A stretch of 64,000 bases of DNA from Cyclina sinensis (GCA_012932295.1 JAAONU010000004.1:30854304-30918303); one strand, 5' to 3'; shown: positions 50,701-59,935, counted from the first letter of the stretch. The notes: generated from the sequence alone by a model not told the origin. Translations and numbers: made by a program.

Positions 50701-53700
50701 CCTTGAAATAAAGTATTTCATGTGTTTGTACTTAAGCAGCATGATACAAGTTTTTTTTTCTTATAATATTTATTCTGTTCATTGTATAATACAATGAAAA
50801 TAATATCTACCGTACAATATGTATTTACTTTGCAGTCTGTGTACTGAAAAAGGTTATTTACTGTTTAGTTCGGTCAACGCAGGTCAAGTTAAAATTTGGT
50901 ATGTTTAGGACCTAGACAGCTTTTTCAGCACAGGGTAATCTGCTTTGTGCTTATATTGTGAATAAAATTTCTGAAATATTTCTAAAAACTCATTATTTTA
51001 GTAAAAATTAAACAGATTTCAACAGCCTTTTCTCAGAAAAATTCAGAAAGACCACAGGAATGTCCCAAAATAAGAAATTCACCTGTAATTCCTTCCTCCT
51101 ATGACACTGTTATTAGATTCTCTTCTCTTGACCAAACACAGAAAACAAACACACACAATTACCATGTTTGTCAATAAAATATTCTCACCAAGAAAATTTA
51201 AAACAGTAAGTTTTGTTTACAAAGCAACAGTAACTTTGTTAATGCAATTTCCTAACGAAAATTTCGTAAATATTTTCTCCTTCGAAAAACGTGTTGGAAG
51301 GAGGCAGTCGAGTATTGATCAGAACTAATGAACATTCAGGGTCTAATTAGTGGCTACAACATGATAGGGAGAGCTAACGCTGCTGTTTCGCGAGACACAT
51401 ACTGTCACAGAGAGTATTGGATTTTTCTCTCTGAATGAAAACACACTAAACAGAGGGCAGATTTGTAAACAAACTTGGCTTTCACTGACCTATATAGTGA
51501 CAAACCACATCTCGTAACAGTTGGATCAGAACATTTTTTTCCCTTCCAACAAATATTTCATTTTGTCTGAGCATTTTAATTAGCATATATGACAGACAGT
51601 ACAGCTACCATAAATATCATTATTTTAAATAAAAGTCACTGAGCAGTGAGCCTCAAAAGGGCTTCAGAATATGTACAGTTATCTACCAAAATTTATTTTG
51701 GCTATTTTCCACACACACCCTAATATCTTGAAGTCATGCATTTTTCAAAACTTGTGAAATTCTATGAAAGGAAAAACCTTCCCTGGGATTTGATTTAATA
51801 AGAAACCCTCAAAAACTAGAAAATTTTCAATGTGATACTGTTGCATTCAAATTTAGCAGATGCATGGGGTTCGCACAAAACCATTGCATCTCTCTCTTGT
51901 TTAATAAGTTGTTACAATATGTCTGTGCTGACCCTAGTAGTCAAAATACTGTATCTCTTGATATAACTGGAAGAAAAAGGACACATAGAAAAAATTTTCC
52001 TAGATGAGACAAACTCAAACTTGGGACCTCAAACATCTTAGCAAACTGAGAGAATTTCTCTTGGACATGCTGTTATGTAGTAAGCATTGATTCTCCATGG
52101 CCCTTGTAAAAACACTTCATTAAACACCAAAATTTCCAGGAAAATAATAACTTAAAATGCTCATTTTTTTCTTTTTCTAAAAAGATGTCTAAAAATAGTG
52201 CTTAAAGATACACAACCCTGATATTAAGAGTATTCCAGTTTGAGTATTTTCATTTTGTAAATGGGAATAATGCTGACTGAAACATAACCCAAAGTCAAGT
52301 TGAGAGTGCAAAAAATCTAAGTACAGCAGGTAAACTGGATATATTAACACCACTCTTAATATAGAAAGTTGTTGTACCATTTTTGGGTGGAAAGCCATTT
52401 ATTCCAATACAATACCGTATACAGTGTTTTTTTCCCTTCTTTAGGCAGACCCAGTTAAGGGACCCATTCCAAATTGCTAGAAATTCTATTTTTTCCAAAA
52501 TTCACAATGACAAATTGTCCATCTTCTAGTTAGATTCCATTCTGAATAATAGAGCTCTTTGAAGCCCAGAGACAGAGCTGATATTGTTTTATTATTTGTT
52601 GTTCATTTAACAAATATATTATATATATGTATTAGGGTATGTCCTTTTAAAACCAAATCTCTCTAAAAATAGACTGTGAGCAAATAATTTACAAAATAGG
52701 CACTGGAAATAACTTCCTTGTCCTAAATACTGACCTTTACAACAGTATGCTCATCTTACTATCTCTGCAACTTTTTCCAAGGAACCATAGTGTAACTAAT
52801 GCCTTTGGTTAACTAGCCTGAATAAATCATGTTCAGCAAACTCTGAATACAAAATGTCTCTCACCCATTAAGATTAATGTAGTTCAACTGTACTAAGTAA
52901 AGGGAAGTAACTCAAAAGATTTAACATCAGTAAAATTTCAATCATTTATACCAAAACCTAAGCAACCTGCCAAAATGTTTGTTTCTATAAAAAACAACTT
53001 AAAGCTTGTAAAAAGATTGAGGACACTGAAAAGCTGAGACCTCAGTGTGTCCACAAATGTCCTAATGAAACCATACCAGTCATAATGTAGACTACATTGC
53101 AACATGTTGAAACCTTGAGTCAGAACTATGGAATTATCAGGTATCAAAACTTAAATGTCCTTCCAATGGTTGTGTTCTTTCAATAAACCTTCCAATTGCA
53201 GGGCCTTCCCCAGAGAATTTTCCAAGCGCAACTGTGAGGGGGTGGGTGCGGGAGGGGGTAATCCCCCTTCCCGCATGTCGAAATTTTTTTAATCCTTCCA
53301 ATGAAATGAATCATTTTGGGGTAAGTTTAATGGGAGTTTATAAACAAACAAAAGGTGTTCAGTATTAACATATTTTTAACATCGTTCACCATCTTTAATA
53401 AATAATCATAAATAGGTGCATAATAATATAATCAAAAGGTCTACAAATTTTTCTGAGTATGAGTTTGGGACAACTGACCATGGCAAAACAGAGTTGTCCC
53501 AAAATCAGTTTTTGAGTGAGAATTATAAATAAATAGTTTTAGTTTTTTTCATCATATTTAAAAAAAAAAAAGAAACAAAAATATACAGATACATGTATTC
53601 AGAAGGAAGGAAACCTTTATGGTCTTATGAAAACTTTCAACAGAAACTGCCTAGTATAGTCAATAAGTTGAAGTTGAACTGTGTACATCTTTTGAAGGCA

Positions 53701-56217
53701 ATGAATGACAGCAATTTTCAAGAGGAAAAGAAACTTTCTCAATGACAAAGAAAAATAACTGGTACAAATGACCAAATCTTGACCATTCATCTTAATCAAA
53801 AAATTTAATTTTGTAAGGTTGCTGCGTCTCCAGGACACAGTTTTCTCTAAACAAAAAGTAAAAATACGTCGGGGTCGCGAAAACAGGTGACAAACGGATT
53901 ATCCGAGACATTTTCACTCACATGGTGCCTATGGAATGTCAGAATTAATTTCAACATGGTTAGAAATAGACTGTTTATTAGAGTGGGCTTTTGTTTTTGG
54001 ACAGTTGACCTATATTTCTGACTGTCAAAATGAGAGTTGTCCAGGGCAAAAATTTTGTTTACAGTCGGTTGTCCGAGAAAAATTGTCCCCAGCGTCGGAC
54101 TATATAACTTAATATAAGCTCAAACAACCGATTTTCAATCAAGAGCAATTAATGCCACGTGATCATTAAACATATTTCTTTAAATTACTTCTTCAAAATA
54201 TGGCCCATTATTAGCAGTTACATGTTTATCCATACATCCTTTCATTACACGGGATTTATTGATCAACGGCTTCTGTGTATATTAAGTAACAATTCAGTGA
54301 TACTCAGTCGTCTGCTGCTCTAAAAATTCAAGCGCCCCGCTTCTAAAATCAACGTGCAAGCCGAAATTCAAGCGCCCCGGTAACTTGGATCATGAAAATC
54401 AAGCGCCCCGCTGCCGGGGCGCTAAAACGGCCTGGGGAATGCCCTGCAATTGGATATTTATTTTTTTGACATAACATCCGAGAAATGATTATTGCTGCCA
54501 TGGACAAACACTGATACTTTCTAAAACACTGCATTACACAGATTTTGTTCTTACTTAAAAAAATGTTCTATATATTCACTTTTTTTTAGTAACACATTAC
54601 TTCCCTGTAAACATATGTCTATTAAGGGAAACCTTATCATTTACAATTCCTGGTTTACTATACTGTACTTTTTGTTTTTTCTTTGGTAAGCATTCCTTTG
54701 TATCTGCAATCTACAGTACACGCCAGGAGGAACTCTCGTTTTCCTCGAAGACGTCGCAGACTACCTGTTTCGTAAAACGCGACCAAGTCCACCACATTTC
54801 AAGGACCCCCGCCACATACGTGGTCACCAAATATCGTTGCGGACATAAGCTTAATAGTTCCGCGAACTTTTTCACAGGTAATTATTGATATTGAGGCCCA
54901 CATAGTTCCTGATTACATACATTTTGATGAATTTAACACTCTAAAAAATATTAACTGAATGTATAAAAAACTCTCATTCTGATGCATTTGTTTACGAATG
55001 CTCCTATTTGTTAATGCAAAGAATGACAATTCAAAGCAATTGCTTCTCAAACAGCTGACCATATTTTCAGAAAATGAACTGATTGGTTTCTGATTGAAAC
55101 ATGTTATAACTGCTTTCCTATTTAAAGAAAACATGAACCCTGCTGCGACATCTGTATCGTCTAGGAGCTTGGCAAAAAATATTGATCAACTTAGCTATAT
55201 AATAACTAGCGTTTTCAAAATTTCAAGAACAAAATTACACAATAAACCTACACAGCAAATGTATTTGAAAGTATTTATGTATTTAATTTTACCAAAAGTC
55301 TGCGACAACCTTGAGGAAAACAAGGGCTCCTCCTGGCGTGTACTGTATTGAAAAAAAAAGGAAAGTCATTTACTTATGTTAATTGTGATCAACTTGATGT
55401 TCTCCATGAAAGAAAGAAATTTATCCAAGGGAAAGCCCGGTCACACATGTAGCATGTTAAAATCAAAATTCATCAATAGATATTGGACCTATACTAGAAG
55501 TACTGAAAATTAATGTTGGTGCCGGAAAATAATACTGATAGCCCAGAATGAAAACAGTGTACTCAATTTGTATTTTATTTCTGATAAATCATGATAAACT
55601 GAGCTCAGTAATCATATTCTTTGCAAGAAAGTGGAATGTAAATCAATCAATCAGACAACCACCAGCATCTGAACATGATGACATTTGTGTTGGTTAGATC
55701 AGATGACATTTCCAAAATGAAACAATACTTTTGAATACTAACTGTATACTTTTATTGTTACTTGATAAATAAATTTACTGTATCAAAACTAAATTACACA
55801 AAACTGATATGAAATTAAATTTGATACAGTGTTGTTTTCTTAAATAATGATAAACAGTAGATAATTGGTGCCGTTTGGTTTGCCAGTTTCATATTTACTG
55901 ACATATATTTCTTTTGTGAGATCTTTCAGCGAAAACTTCCTTTCGACTTAATCTGCTTACTATTCTCAAATCTTAACGAAGATTTGTGTAATGAATATCG
56001 ATTGCCAAACTATGTCAAAAAGTGACCCAGTAATTTCGCTTCATTCATCCGTACACAGCTCTAAACCGAACACTGACATATACAGGGTCAATACATTTCG
56101 GTGGAACAAAAATTCTTGACTGTATATTACCGAAAGAAAATATCAAATACTTCAATTACCTGGAGGAAAGGCCTCCGTTTCTAAGATTTCTGGGGAAAGC
56201 CCCATTTCGGCAGCCAT
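21123..56217 (-). CDS. MED1: Mediator of RNA polymerase II transcription subunit 1 (16 coding exons)
   Basis: MED1 is the Mediator subunit that bridges nuclear receptors and other activators to RNA polymerase II. Exons: 56217-56160, 49349-49231, 46670-46592, 45576-45389, 43456-43428, 42989-42918, 37011-36937, 36471-36404, 35224-35138, 32885-32768, 32245-32121, 30664-30567, 28715-28523, 27942-27847, 27416-27311, 26106-21123. All introns are GT-AG and phases agree, giving 2164 residues, longer than the roughly 1580 of human MED1. The start has an in-frame TAG nine codons upstream. Residues about 25-535 match the conserved Med1 domain (e.g. LPQPIPVAKCVIDAIEDITG, ALVSKIPFTLP, ICTDDFVSKAFQRSFSIPVT). 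LxxLL boxes lie at 622-626 (LATLL) and 648-652 (LSKLL). The remainder is disordered, rich in Ser, Asn, Pro and Lys, with basic nuclear-localisation-like clusters. Exon borders rest on reading, not transcripts. Confidence 0.93.
26505..27060. repeat. Dispersed repeat in MED1 intron 15
   Basis: It starts with the palindromic AGGGCCATGATGGCCCT and contains two diverged copies (about 170 bp apart) of a block with GACCCCTGGGGT and its inverted partner ACCCCAGGGTCAT. It is a mobile or tandem repeat of unknown class; borders are approximate. Confidence 0.5.
27311..27416 (-). CDS. MED1: MED1 exon 15
   Basis: Encodes EFDLSDLTSVQCNVNL and DENICTDDFVSKAFQ, the 'ALICTDDFIAKVVQR' block. The acceptor is GTTTCAG and the donor AGAG|GTAATT. 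Confidence 0.92.
27640..27765. repeat. Short tandem repeat in MED1 intron 14
   Basis: Two to three copies of a unit like GTGATTTACTGCCACAATTC with a shared ACAGTGA phrase lie in a row just downstream of exon 14. Confidence 0.5.
27847..27942 (-). CDS. MED1: MED1 exon 14 (96 bp, symmetric phase)
   Basis: It begins after TGTTTACAG and ends at ACTG|GTACCT. It encodes VVFELMAVSLHYLSLMFEHP and LHHSMIT, which aligns with the vertebrate 'LQFEVCPLSESRFSVSFQHP' segment. Both ends have phase 1, so the exon could be skipped without a frameshift. It is weaker than its neighbours and easily missed. Confidence 0.78.
28523..28715 (-). CDS. MED1: MED1 exon 13
   Basis: Encodes TLPDQQHVYFFNNTEDGCLG and ALVSKIPFTLPTCVPKVLNL, matching 'LPGQQHCYFLN' and 'LVSKITFQHPGRVPLILNL' of vertebrate MED1. 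The acceptor is TATTTCAG and the donor AGAG|GTATGT. Confidence 0.94.
28952..30526. mobile_element. 1575-bp inverted-repeat element filling MED1 intron 12
   Basis: The 41-bp ends (28952-28992 and 30486-30526) are inverted repeats with four mismatches; the core AATTCCAGTAATAAGTG is identical. It makes up about 85% of intron 12 (30566-28716). Inside are a CCACCAGGG-C-CCCTGGTGG palindrome (29102-29120) and, on the minus strand, a SAM-domain-like first exon (30201-30105). No transposase catalytic domain is visible and no clear target-site duplication was found. Confidence 0.75.
30105..30201 (-). CDS. SAM-domain-like first exon inside an inverted-repeat element (partial)
   Basis: ATG in the strong context CTACCATGGC opens MADIKLWKTWSIDDVMKWLH, then AIGFGYLEAKLRG, and stops at AGAG|GTAAAA, a plausible donor. 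W-S-x-x-D-V-x-x-W-L followed by IGF and a Tyr/Leu-containing helix start is the N-terminal half of a sterile alpha motif (SAM). I cannot find the rest of the domain in the element. It may be the first exon of the element's own lost gene or a captured host exon. Joining it to MED1 exon 13 would be out of frame. Confidence 0.45.
30567..30664 (-). CDS. MED1: MED1 exon 12
   Basis: Encodes LGVVCDGEMPLLSVLLKHNS and LINKNELFV. The donor is TGTG|GTAAGT. An inverted-repeat element begins about 40 bases into the following intron. Confidence 0.88.
30809..30830. repeat. Poly-A tract in MED1 intron 11
   Basis: A run of 22 A residues with no attached retroelement that I can recognise. Confidence 0.8.
31308..31971. 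mobile_element. Tandem-core element B in MED1 intron 11
   Basis: AACCAGGTTTTCAA (31308-31321) is matched perfectly by TTGAAAACCTGGTT (31958-31971). A terminal hairpin AACCAGGATTTTCAA...TTGAAAACCTGGTT (31941-31971) sits at the right end. The core has two full copies and a partial third copy of a 146-bp unit (starts at 31509, 31655, 31801), nearly identical, with GTGACCTTGACCTTGGAGCC in each full copy. The small repeated open frames are artefacts of the repeat. Confidence 0.7.
32121..32245 (-). CDS. MED1: MED1 exon 11
   Basis: Encodes SLSASFVLVLPQPIPVAKCV and IDAIEDIT; FPQPIPVS in vertebrates is one of the best conserved MED1 blocks. The acceptor is CTTTCAG and the donor ACTG|GTAAGT. Confidence 0.94.
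32768..32885 (-). CDS. MED1: MED1 exon 10
   Basis: Encodes NGLGHSVTVSLEPCSHINKL and LQTIPLMTVRMNQDGK. Two tandem donors (GATG|GTAAAA and AAAG|GTAAAG) are present; only the second keeps the frame into exon 11. Confidence 0.88.
33115..33965. repeat. About 83-bp tandem array in MED1 intron 9
   Basis: Ten to eleven copies of a unit with TATGTCACGGCAAGATTATG and TTTTTGCATAACATACCA repeat every 81-85 bases. Central copies are the most alike, edge copies the most diverged, as expected for unequal exchange. Confidence 0.8.
34930..35100. repeat. TTCCATGA-rich simple repeat in MED1 intron 9
   Basis: Irregular repeats of ATTCCATGATTTTCC and TTTTCCAGGTTTTCC, a low-complexity repeat. It ends about 40 bases from exon 9. 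Confidence 0.5.
35138..35224 (-). CDS. MED1: MED1 exon 9
   Basis: Encodes HPMKLIYFVSPYDLLCKRTR, the conserved 'YYVSPSDLL' strand. The acceptor is TCACCAG and the donor GAAG|GTAAGA. Confidence 0.92.
35737..36285. mobile_element. Tandem-core element C in MED1 intron 8
   Basis: ATGCCCCCAC (35737-35746) and GTGGGGGCAT (36276-36285) are perfect inverted ends. A palindrome GTGTCCATAGGACAC precedes the left end. Two copies of an about 166-bp unit (GTATATAGTG at about 35894 and 36060) form the core, and a (GGAC)n stretch precedes the right end. No gene is encoded. Confidence 0.65.
36404..36471 (-). CDS. MED1: MED1 exon 8
   Basis: Encodes NYIHKSPLGILLPRRGG, matching the 'HGSVGYLTPRSGG' stretch. The acceptor is ATTTCAG and the donor GGAG|GTAGGC. 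Confidence 0.9.
36937..37011 (-). CDS. MED1: MED1 exon 7
   Basis: Encodes KQKNKGYLALSSLEYDLNQL, equal to the vertebrate KMYLALQSLEQDL helix. The acceptor is TTTACAG and the donor AAAG|GTGAGT. Confidence 0.92.
37147..37325. repeat. GTAATCGTAATTA-rich repeat in MED1 intron 6
   Basis: Repeated and inverted forms of GTAATCGTAAT and ATTACGATTAC-like strings give a weakly palindromic low-complexity block. Confidence 0.45.
38767..38812. repeat. T32-G14 homopolymer junction
   Basis: A run of 32 T residues is followed directly by 14 G residues in MED1 intron 6. Its length may be uncertain in the assembly. Confidence 0.85.
40200..42676. mobile_element. Tandem-core element D in MED1 intron 6
   Basis: ATACCCCCAAAAC (40200-40212) and GTTTTGGGGGTAT (42664-42676) are perfect 13-bp inverted ends; the right end can also fold on ACCCCACCAAACTTCG. 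The core is about 16 copies of a roughly 146-bp unit with TTGAATTCCAACCAGTAG, AGTTATGCTCC and GGGCAATAACTCTG. It shares its ATACCCCCA terminus with element A although the cores differ. Reading frames inside are repeat artefacts. Confidence 0.75.
42918..42989 (-). CDS. MED1: MED1 exon 6
   Basis: Encodes KGNFEEFVVHLQGLLAIYSI and HGD. The acceptor is ATTGCAG and the donor ACAG|GTAAAT. Intron 6 is 5.9 kb and contains tandem-core element D. Confidence 0.9.
43428..43456 (-). CDS. MED1: MED1 exon 5, a 29-bp micro-exon
   Basis: Only SCEELVEVLR is encoded, matching the vertebrate SCPELVQQLR segment. The acceptor TTTTTACAG and donor CTAAG|GTAAGT are strong, and the flanking phases (0 in, 2 out) fit both neighbours. 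Confidence 0.85.
45389..45576 (-). CDS. MED1: MED1 exon 4
   Basis: Encodes SLIERLDLISRQLGMIFTPP and SSEMFKVVVLLEGQSGIKDV, corresponding to the 'LESIARQNGL...YITSDMFYVEV' region of vertebrate MED1. Confidence 0.92.
46592..46670 (-). CDS. MED1: MED1 exon 3
   Basis: Encodes DKRLQADALEKSSLQSCLDK and LHRAMK. The acceptor is TTGCAG and the donor AAAA|GTATGT, leaving phase 1. Confidence 0.9.
47182..48068. mobile_element. hAT-like non-autonomous element in MED1 intron 2
   Basis: CAGGGATCAC (47182-47191) and GTGATCCCTG (48059-48068) are perfect inverted ends of the CAGGG type common in hAT elements. The flanks share GTATT on both sides (a possible but short duplication). Near the right end GGAGGGAGAAGTCACTTCTCCCT makes a subterminal hairpin. 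No transposase is encoded; the superfamily is inferred. Confidence 0.6.
49231..49349 (-). CDS. MED1: MED1 exon 2
   Basis: Encodes KVLEKRAPRSGLMERLRSRC and NQHKSWTDSVKAIRMAIAN, matching the first conserved helix of MED1. The acceptor is TTTCAG and the donor AAAT|GTAAGT. A mobile element ends only about 50 bases upstream of the acceptor. Confidence 0.92.
49399..50193. mobile_element. Outer inverted-repeat element in MED1 intron 1
   Basis: CAGTGTCTATTCTAG (49399-49413) is matched perfectly at 50179-50193. It contains poly-G/poly-C stretches near the left end, ATGCGCGATATTCGCGCAC near the right end, and a complete second element (49577-49991). Its left border is about 50 bases from the exon 2 acceptor. 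Confidence 0.7.
49577..49991. mobile_element. Inner 415-bp element with perfect 40-bp inverted repeats
   Basis: Bases 49577-49616 are the exact reverse complement of 49952-49991. Each end holds two copies of CGTTTCGTCAAAC in direct orientation, so the ends are themselves repeated. No coding sequence lies between them. The perfect match over 40 bp suggests recent movement. Confidence 0.85.
53199..54446. mobile_element. hAT-like element in MED1 intron 1
   Basis: CAGGGCCTTCCCCAG (53199-53213) pairs with CTGGGGAATGCCCTG (54432-54446), one mismatch. CAATTG flanks both sides. Near the right end TCAAGCGCCCCG occurs three times (about 54328-54410) and AGCGCCCCG-CTGC-CGGGGCGCT forms a hairpin. No transposase is seen. 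Confidence 0.65.
54713..55346. mobile_element. Tc1/mariner-like non-autonomous element in MED1 intron 1
   Basis: About 50-bp ends (54713-54762 and 55297-55346) are inverted repeats matching at 43 of 50 positions; the outer CAGTACACGCCAGGAGGA is identical. TA flanks both sides, as expected for Tc1/mariner insertion. No transposase is encoded. Confidence 0.65.
56160..56217 (-). CDS. MED1: MED1 exon 1
   Basis: MAAEMGLSPEILETEAFPP begins here, and the donor is CCAG|GTAATT. The ATG context AAAGATGGC is good and an upstream in-frame TAG supports it. This N-terminus is not strongly conserved. Intron 1 is about 6.8 kb and holds four mobile elements. Confidence 0.85.
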
Positions 56218-57070
56218 CTTTGATTCTACATCAGCAAGCGGCCTCTAGTGTCAGTCCCAAATTTGCAAAATTTCTACACATTATGGACACATTCTGCAAG
56301 TAATTAGCTAAGATAAGGATCACTTTACATGTCTGTATATTGATATGTTTGTGTATTTGCAAATACTAAGATATATCCATTGAAATCGGGTACGGAAAAT
56401 CACTGCCCGTCAAAATGAAAACAAGTACTGATCAGCACAATCTGCTACAATTGGTCAAATCACCTTTTACGTCACTTCCGATATGTTAATAAAAATGCAT
56501 TTTAGACGAATTTTTTTTCGATCGCAGAAATATTCAATTTAGTTAACCAACGACCCGTAAAGTCTTAAAACCAGTAAACAAAAAACAAAACGTATTTTGA
56601 GTTTGTATGTTATACATAAAATTGCATAACCGCTGTATCGCTATTGAACGAAATACTAAAATATTTAGGATTTTCTGTCAAGATTTGATACATTTAAGCC
56701 ACTTTTTCCTTCATAAGTTATTATAAAGCGTTTTTTGGTTGACTTCATGGTAAAAAATGGGTTTCAGTTAAGATTTATAGAATGAATGAGGTTTGTATCT
56801 CAGAATTGAAATATAATCCCTTGTTATATTTTTTATCATCGCAGTTTAGATACATCTCTCTAAGTCATTAACATTTTTAAAGACTGATATTACAGGTAAT
56901 TGTAGTAAATCCATGTGTTGGATATCTATATTAATTAAAAGAGAGACTACTCAGTCCATATCCTCCTTTTCATTTAATCTTTTACACGGTTGTACTTATT
57001 CTTATACTAATAAGTTTTAGCTCTTTTGCAGTTCAAGTAATTCAAACTTGATTAATAGCGCTATTTAGAT
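56218..57070. other. Region upstream of MED1
   Basis: It should contain the MED1 5' UTR and promoter. I see no TATA box or CpG cluster that fixes a start site, and no coding exon or clear repeat. Confidence 0.4.
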
Positions 57071-57226
57071 ATGACGAACGATGAAGTCAAACTCTTACAA
57101 AAGAAACCATATAATTTTAGTGATGGTGCAGCTGGACTGACCACAGATACTTTGAGAATGGTTAATGCATGCTGTCTTGAGGAATCCCTGAAAAAGTATA
57201 TCATTAGCCCTTCCGTTCTTGTCTGA
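57071..57226 (+). CDS. Unrecognised 51-residue open frame
   Basis: ATG at 57071 opens MTNDEVKLLQKKPYNFSDGA and ends at TGA (57224-57226). Codon use looks protein-like, and a TTTTGCAG acceptor lies 40 bases upstream. It may be a host exon, part of the retrotransposon next to it, or chance. I do not recognise the protein. Confidence 0.25.
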   Translation: MTNDEVKLLQKKPYNFSDGAAGLTTDTLRMVNACCLEESLKKYIISPSVLV

Positions 57227-57268
57227 GAGCATATCCTATAACATGTACTTTGTCATTCTCGCATCATA

Positions 57269-58450
57269 ATGTCGTCAGTCCTTATAACAAAAACACAACC
57301 GTGTAAGCTGTGCCCTTCTAAGAATGCCCATACTTCTTCATGTACTAATAATGGTCTCAACATTAATAATGAAATTTCTTTTGATAAATTAAATGTTGCT
57401 GAAAAATTTATTAACTTTTATGTAAATGTAGCATCAAAACTCGTAGAGAAACTCCCTACGCCTGTTTATAAATTTGGTAAAAATTTTGTTCAAAGTTTCT
57501 ATTTATCTAAAGGAGTTATACCCGATAGTTTTTCTTTTAGCATTGTTTCTGAAAACAAAGTTTTAAAATATTTGAACAATTTAAGTGCAAAAAAGGCCAC
57601 TGGTTTAGACGGTATACATTCTCGTTTTGTCAAGGACAGCTCTCCTATTATAGCTGGTCCCCTTACCCATGTTATTAATCTGTCCTTGATACAAGGTGTT
57701 GTTCCTGATGACCTAAAGTCAGCCCGAGTAGTTCCCCTTTATAAAAAGAAGGATAAAACAGAAGTTGGCAATTATCGCCCAGTGTCTATCCTTAGTATTA
57801 TCTCTAAGATTTATGAAAAAGTAGTGTATGATCAGGTTGAAGGGTATCTTTGTAACAATGATTTATTATATAAGTTTCAGTCTGGTTTTAGACGAGGTTT
57901 CTCAACTGATACATGTCTTGTTCATTTGTCAGATTTTATTAGATTTCAAATGGATCAAGGCAATCTTGTCGGTATGATCCTTTTGGACCTTCAAAAGGCA
58001 TTTGATACTGTAGACCACAGTATACTTTTAATGAAAATGGAAGCATTAGGTCTTGGTACCAACATCTTAAGGTGGTTCAAGTCGTATCTTACGGAACGAC
58101 AGCAACTGGTTGATGTTTCAGGAACTTTTTCCTCTTACTCCAGTATTTCTTGTGGTGTTCCCCAAGGTTCAATCTTAGGACCCCTTTTGTTTTTAATCTA
58201 TGTAAATGATATGTCAGCTGCTGTTAGAAATAAACTGTTGCTCTATGCAGATGACTCGGGTATTTTGGTTACTGGTAAAAACAGGTCCGAAATTGAACAT
58301 GCTTTAAATGAGGACATGGAGATTGTTAGCAAATGGCTCATTGATAATAAGTTGTCATTACATTTAGGTAAAACTGAGTCTATTCTTTTCGGCTCCAAGC
58401 CCAAACTTAGGTTAAATCCAAATTTAAATGTATCCTGTAATGGTCATTGA
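57269..58450 (+). pseudogene. Reverse transcriptase domain, broken by frameshift
   Basis: The frame encodes a non-LTR reverse transcriptase. NYRPVSILSIISKIYEKV opens the fingers, LDLQKAFDTVDH carries the first catalytic Asp, GVPQGSILGPLLFLIYVNDM is the motif B block, and YADD (58244-58255) holds the other two aspartates. A one-base frameshift near 58436 ends the frame early; the next frame continues the family's thumb region (SSVNYLGATLDQ). The endonuclease is missing, so the copy is dead. Confidence 0.85.
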
Positions 58451-58538
58451 GCCAACCTCATCAGTTAATTATCTTGGTGCCACACTGGATCAAAATTTAT
58501 CTTGCGATGCAATGGCTTCATCAGTTATTGGTTAAAAA

Positions 58539-59381
58539 TCAAGAAAAATGTTAATTCGCCGATTTTTGATACATATATGGATCAATTTTATAACATAACA
58601 GGGAAGTGTTGGGCACAGCAATTACATAACATACTAAATGATATTGGTGTTTCATATCTTATAAATGTTGACAATAGCACAATAGATTTTTCTTATCATT
58701 TTTCATTGTTAAAACAGCGATTAAGAGATAAATATCTACAAGACTGGCATAGTATTATAAACACATACCCTAAATTGGATTACTATAAACAATTTAAATC
58801 AGTCTTTGGTTATGAACAATACTTGTCTGTTATATTGAACGATGAACATCGCAAACAAATGTCCCGTTTTAGACTAGGTTCACATCTGTTAGAAATTGAA
58901 ACTGGAAGATACCACGGGGTTATTAGAGAAAATAGAACGTGTAAGCTTTGTAACATGAATGCTGTTGAGTCTGAATATCACTTTCTACTTTGTTGTCCAT
59001 TTTATAATATTATAAGAAAGAAATACATAAAACATGCATCTTTTCCTACAGTAAATAAATTTGTGAATTTAATGTCATCCAATAAAAAGACTGTTTTGTT
59101 AAATATAAGTAAATTAATGTATTATGCATCTGAATATCGAAACAAATCACTAGAAGATTTAGATAATGATTAGTTTGCTTTTTTATGTCGTACGAATACA
59201 AGCTTGTCTAATTTATAGCACGATATTCTTTTCTGTTTTTTTCTTCTTTTTTACAATCTTGATGTATATAGATATGCCATGATGATTATATGTTTGCCAT
59301 ATTTCATGTAAATATGATGAAATGTATTGCCAAAGGCAGGACATCTGCCGATTTTGCAAATAAAGATTGAATTGAATTGAA
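58539..59381 (+). mobile_element. Nested 5'-truncated non-LTR element
   Basis: It interrupts the host retrotransposon between SSVIG and KANSRLKF. TTAAAAA at 58532-58538 and 59382-59388 is a likely target-site duplication. Its frame (to TAG at 59171-59173) is the C-terminal end of another element's ORF2, with CKLCNMNAVESEYHFLLCCP, a Cys/His motif usual in such C-termini. AATAAA (59359-59364) and an (ATTGA)n tail end it. Confidence 0.75.
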
Positions 59382-59384
59382 TTA

Positions 59385-59935
59385 AAAAGGCCAACTCAAG
59401 GTTAAAATTTCTGTATAGGAAACGTGAATATCTCACGCAACATACTAAAAAGCTGTTGGTTATGTCTCTTATTCAGTGTCATTTTGACTGTGCCTGTTCC
59501 TTTTGGTATTATGGTTTAAATAAGTTGTGGATGAATAAGTTACAGGTAACTCAAAATAAGTTGATAAGGTTTGTCTTGAACCTGGACCCAAGATCTCATA
59601 TTGGTCATGAAGAATTTAATTCTTTAAACTGGTTACCCGTGTCAAAACGAGTCGATCAAATTATTCTGACTCATGTTTTTAAAATTGTAGCAGGCACAGC
59701 CCCTGATTATATGGGTGAACATTTTATTCCAACCAAGGATATCCACAGTCACAATACTAGGTTTCGTGAAAAAAGGTCTTTTGCAATCCCAAAAGTCAAT
59801 GGTTTCGGTAAAAAATCCTTCGCTTATATTAGTTGTAAACTATGGAACGGGTTACCATCTTCAATAACTAGTATTTCACAGTCCCATATGTTTAAGGTTG
59901 CTGTCAAAAACCATTTTTTAAGTCAAGTTTTATAA
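59385..59935 (+). pseudogene. C-terminal part of the interrupted outer ORF2
   Basis: The frame KANSRLKFLYRKREYLTQHT through NKLIRFVLNLDPRSHIG to the TAA at 59935 is the typical non-LTR ORF2 C-terminus ('N.R.F.L....RSHI', 'LWNGLP'). It is cut off from its polymerase by the nested element and a frameshift. Confidence 0.75.
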
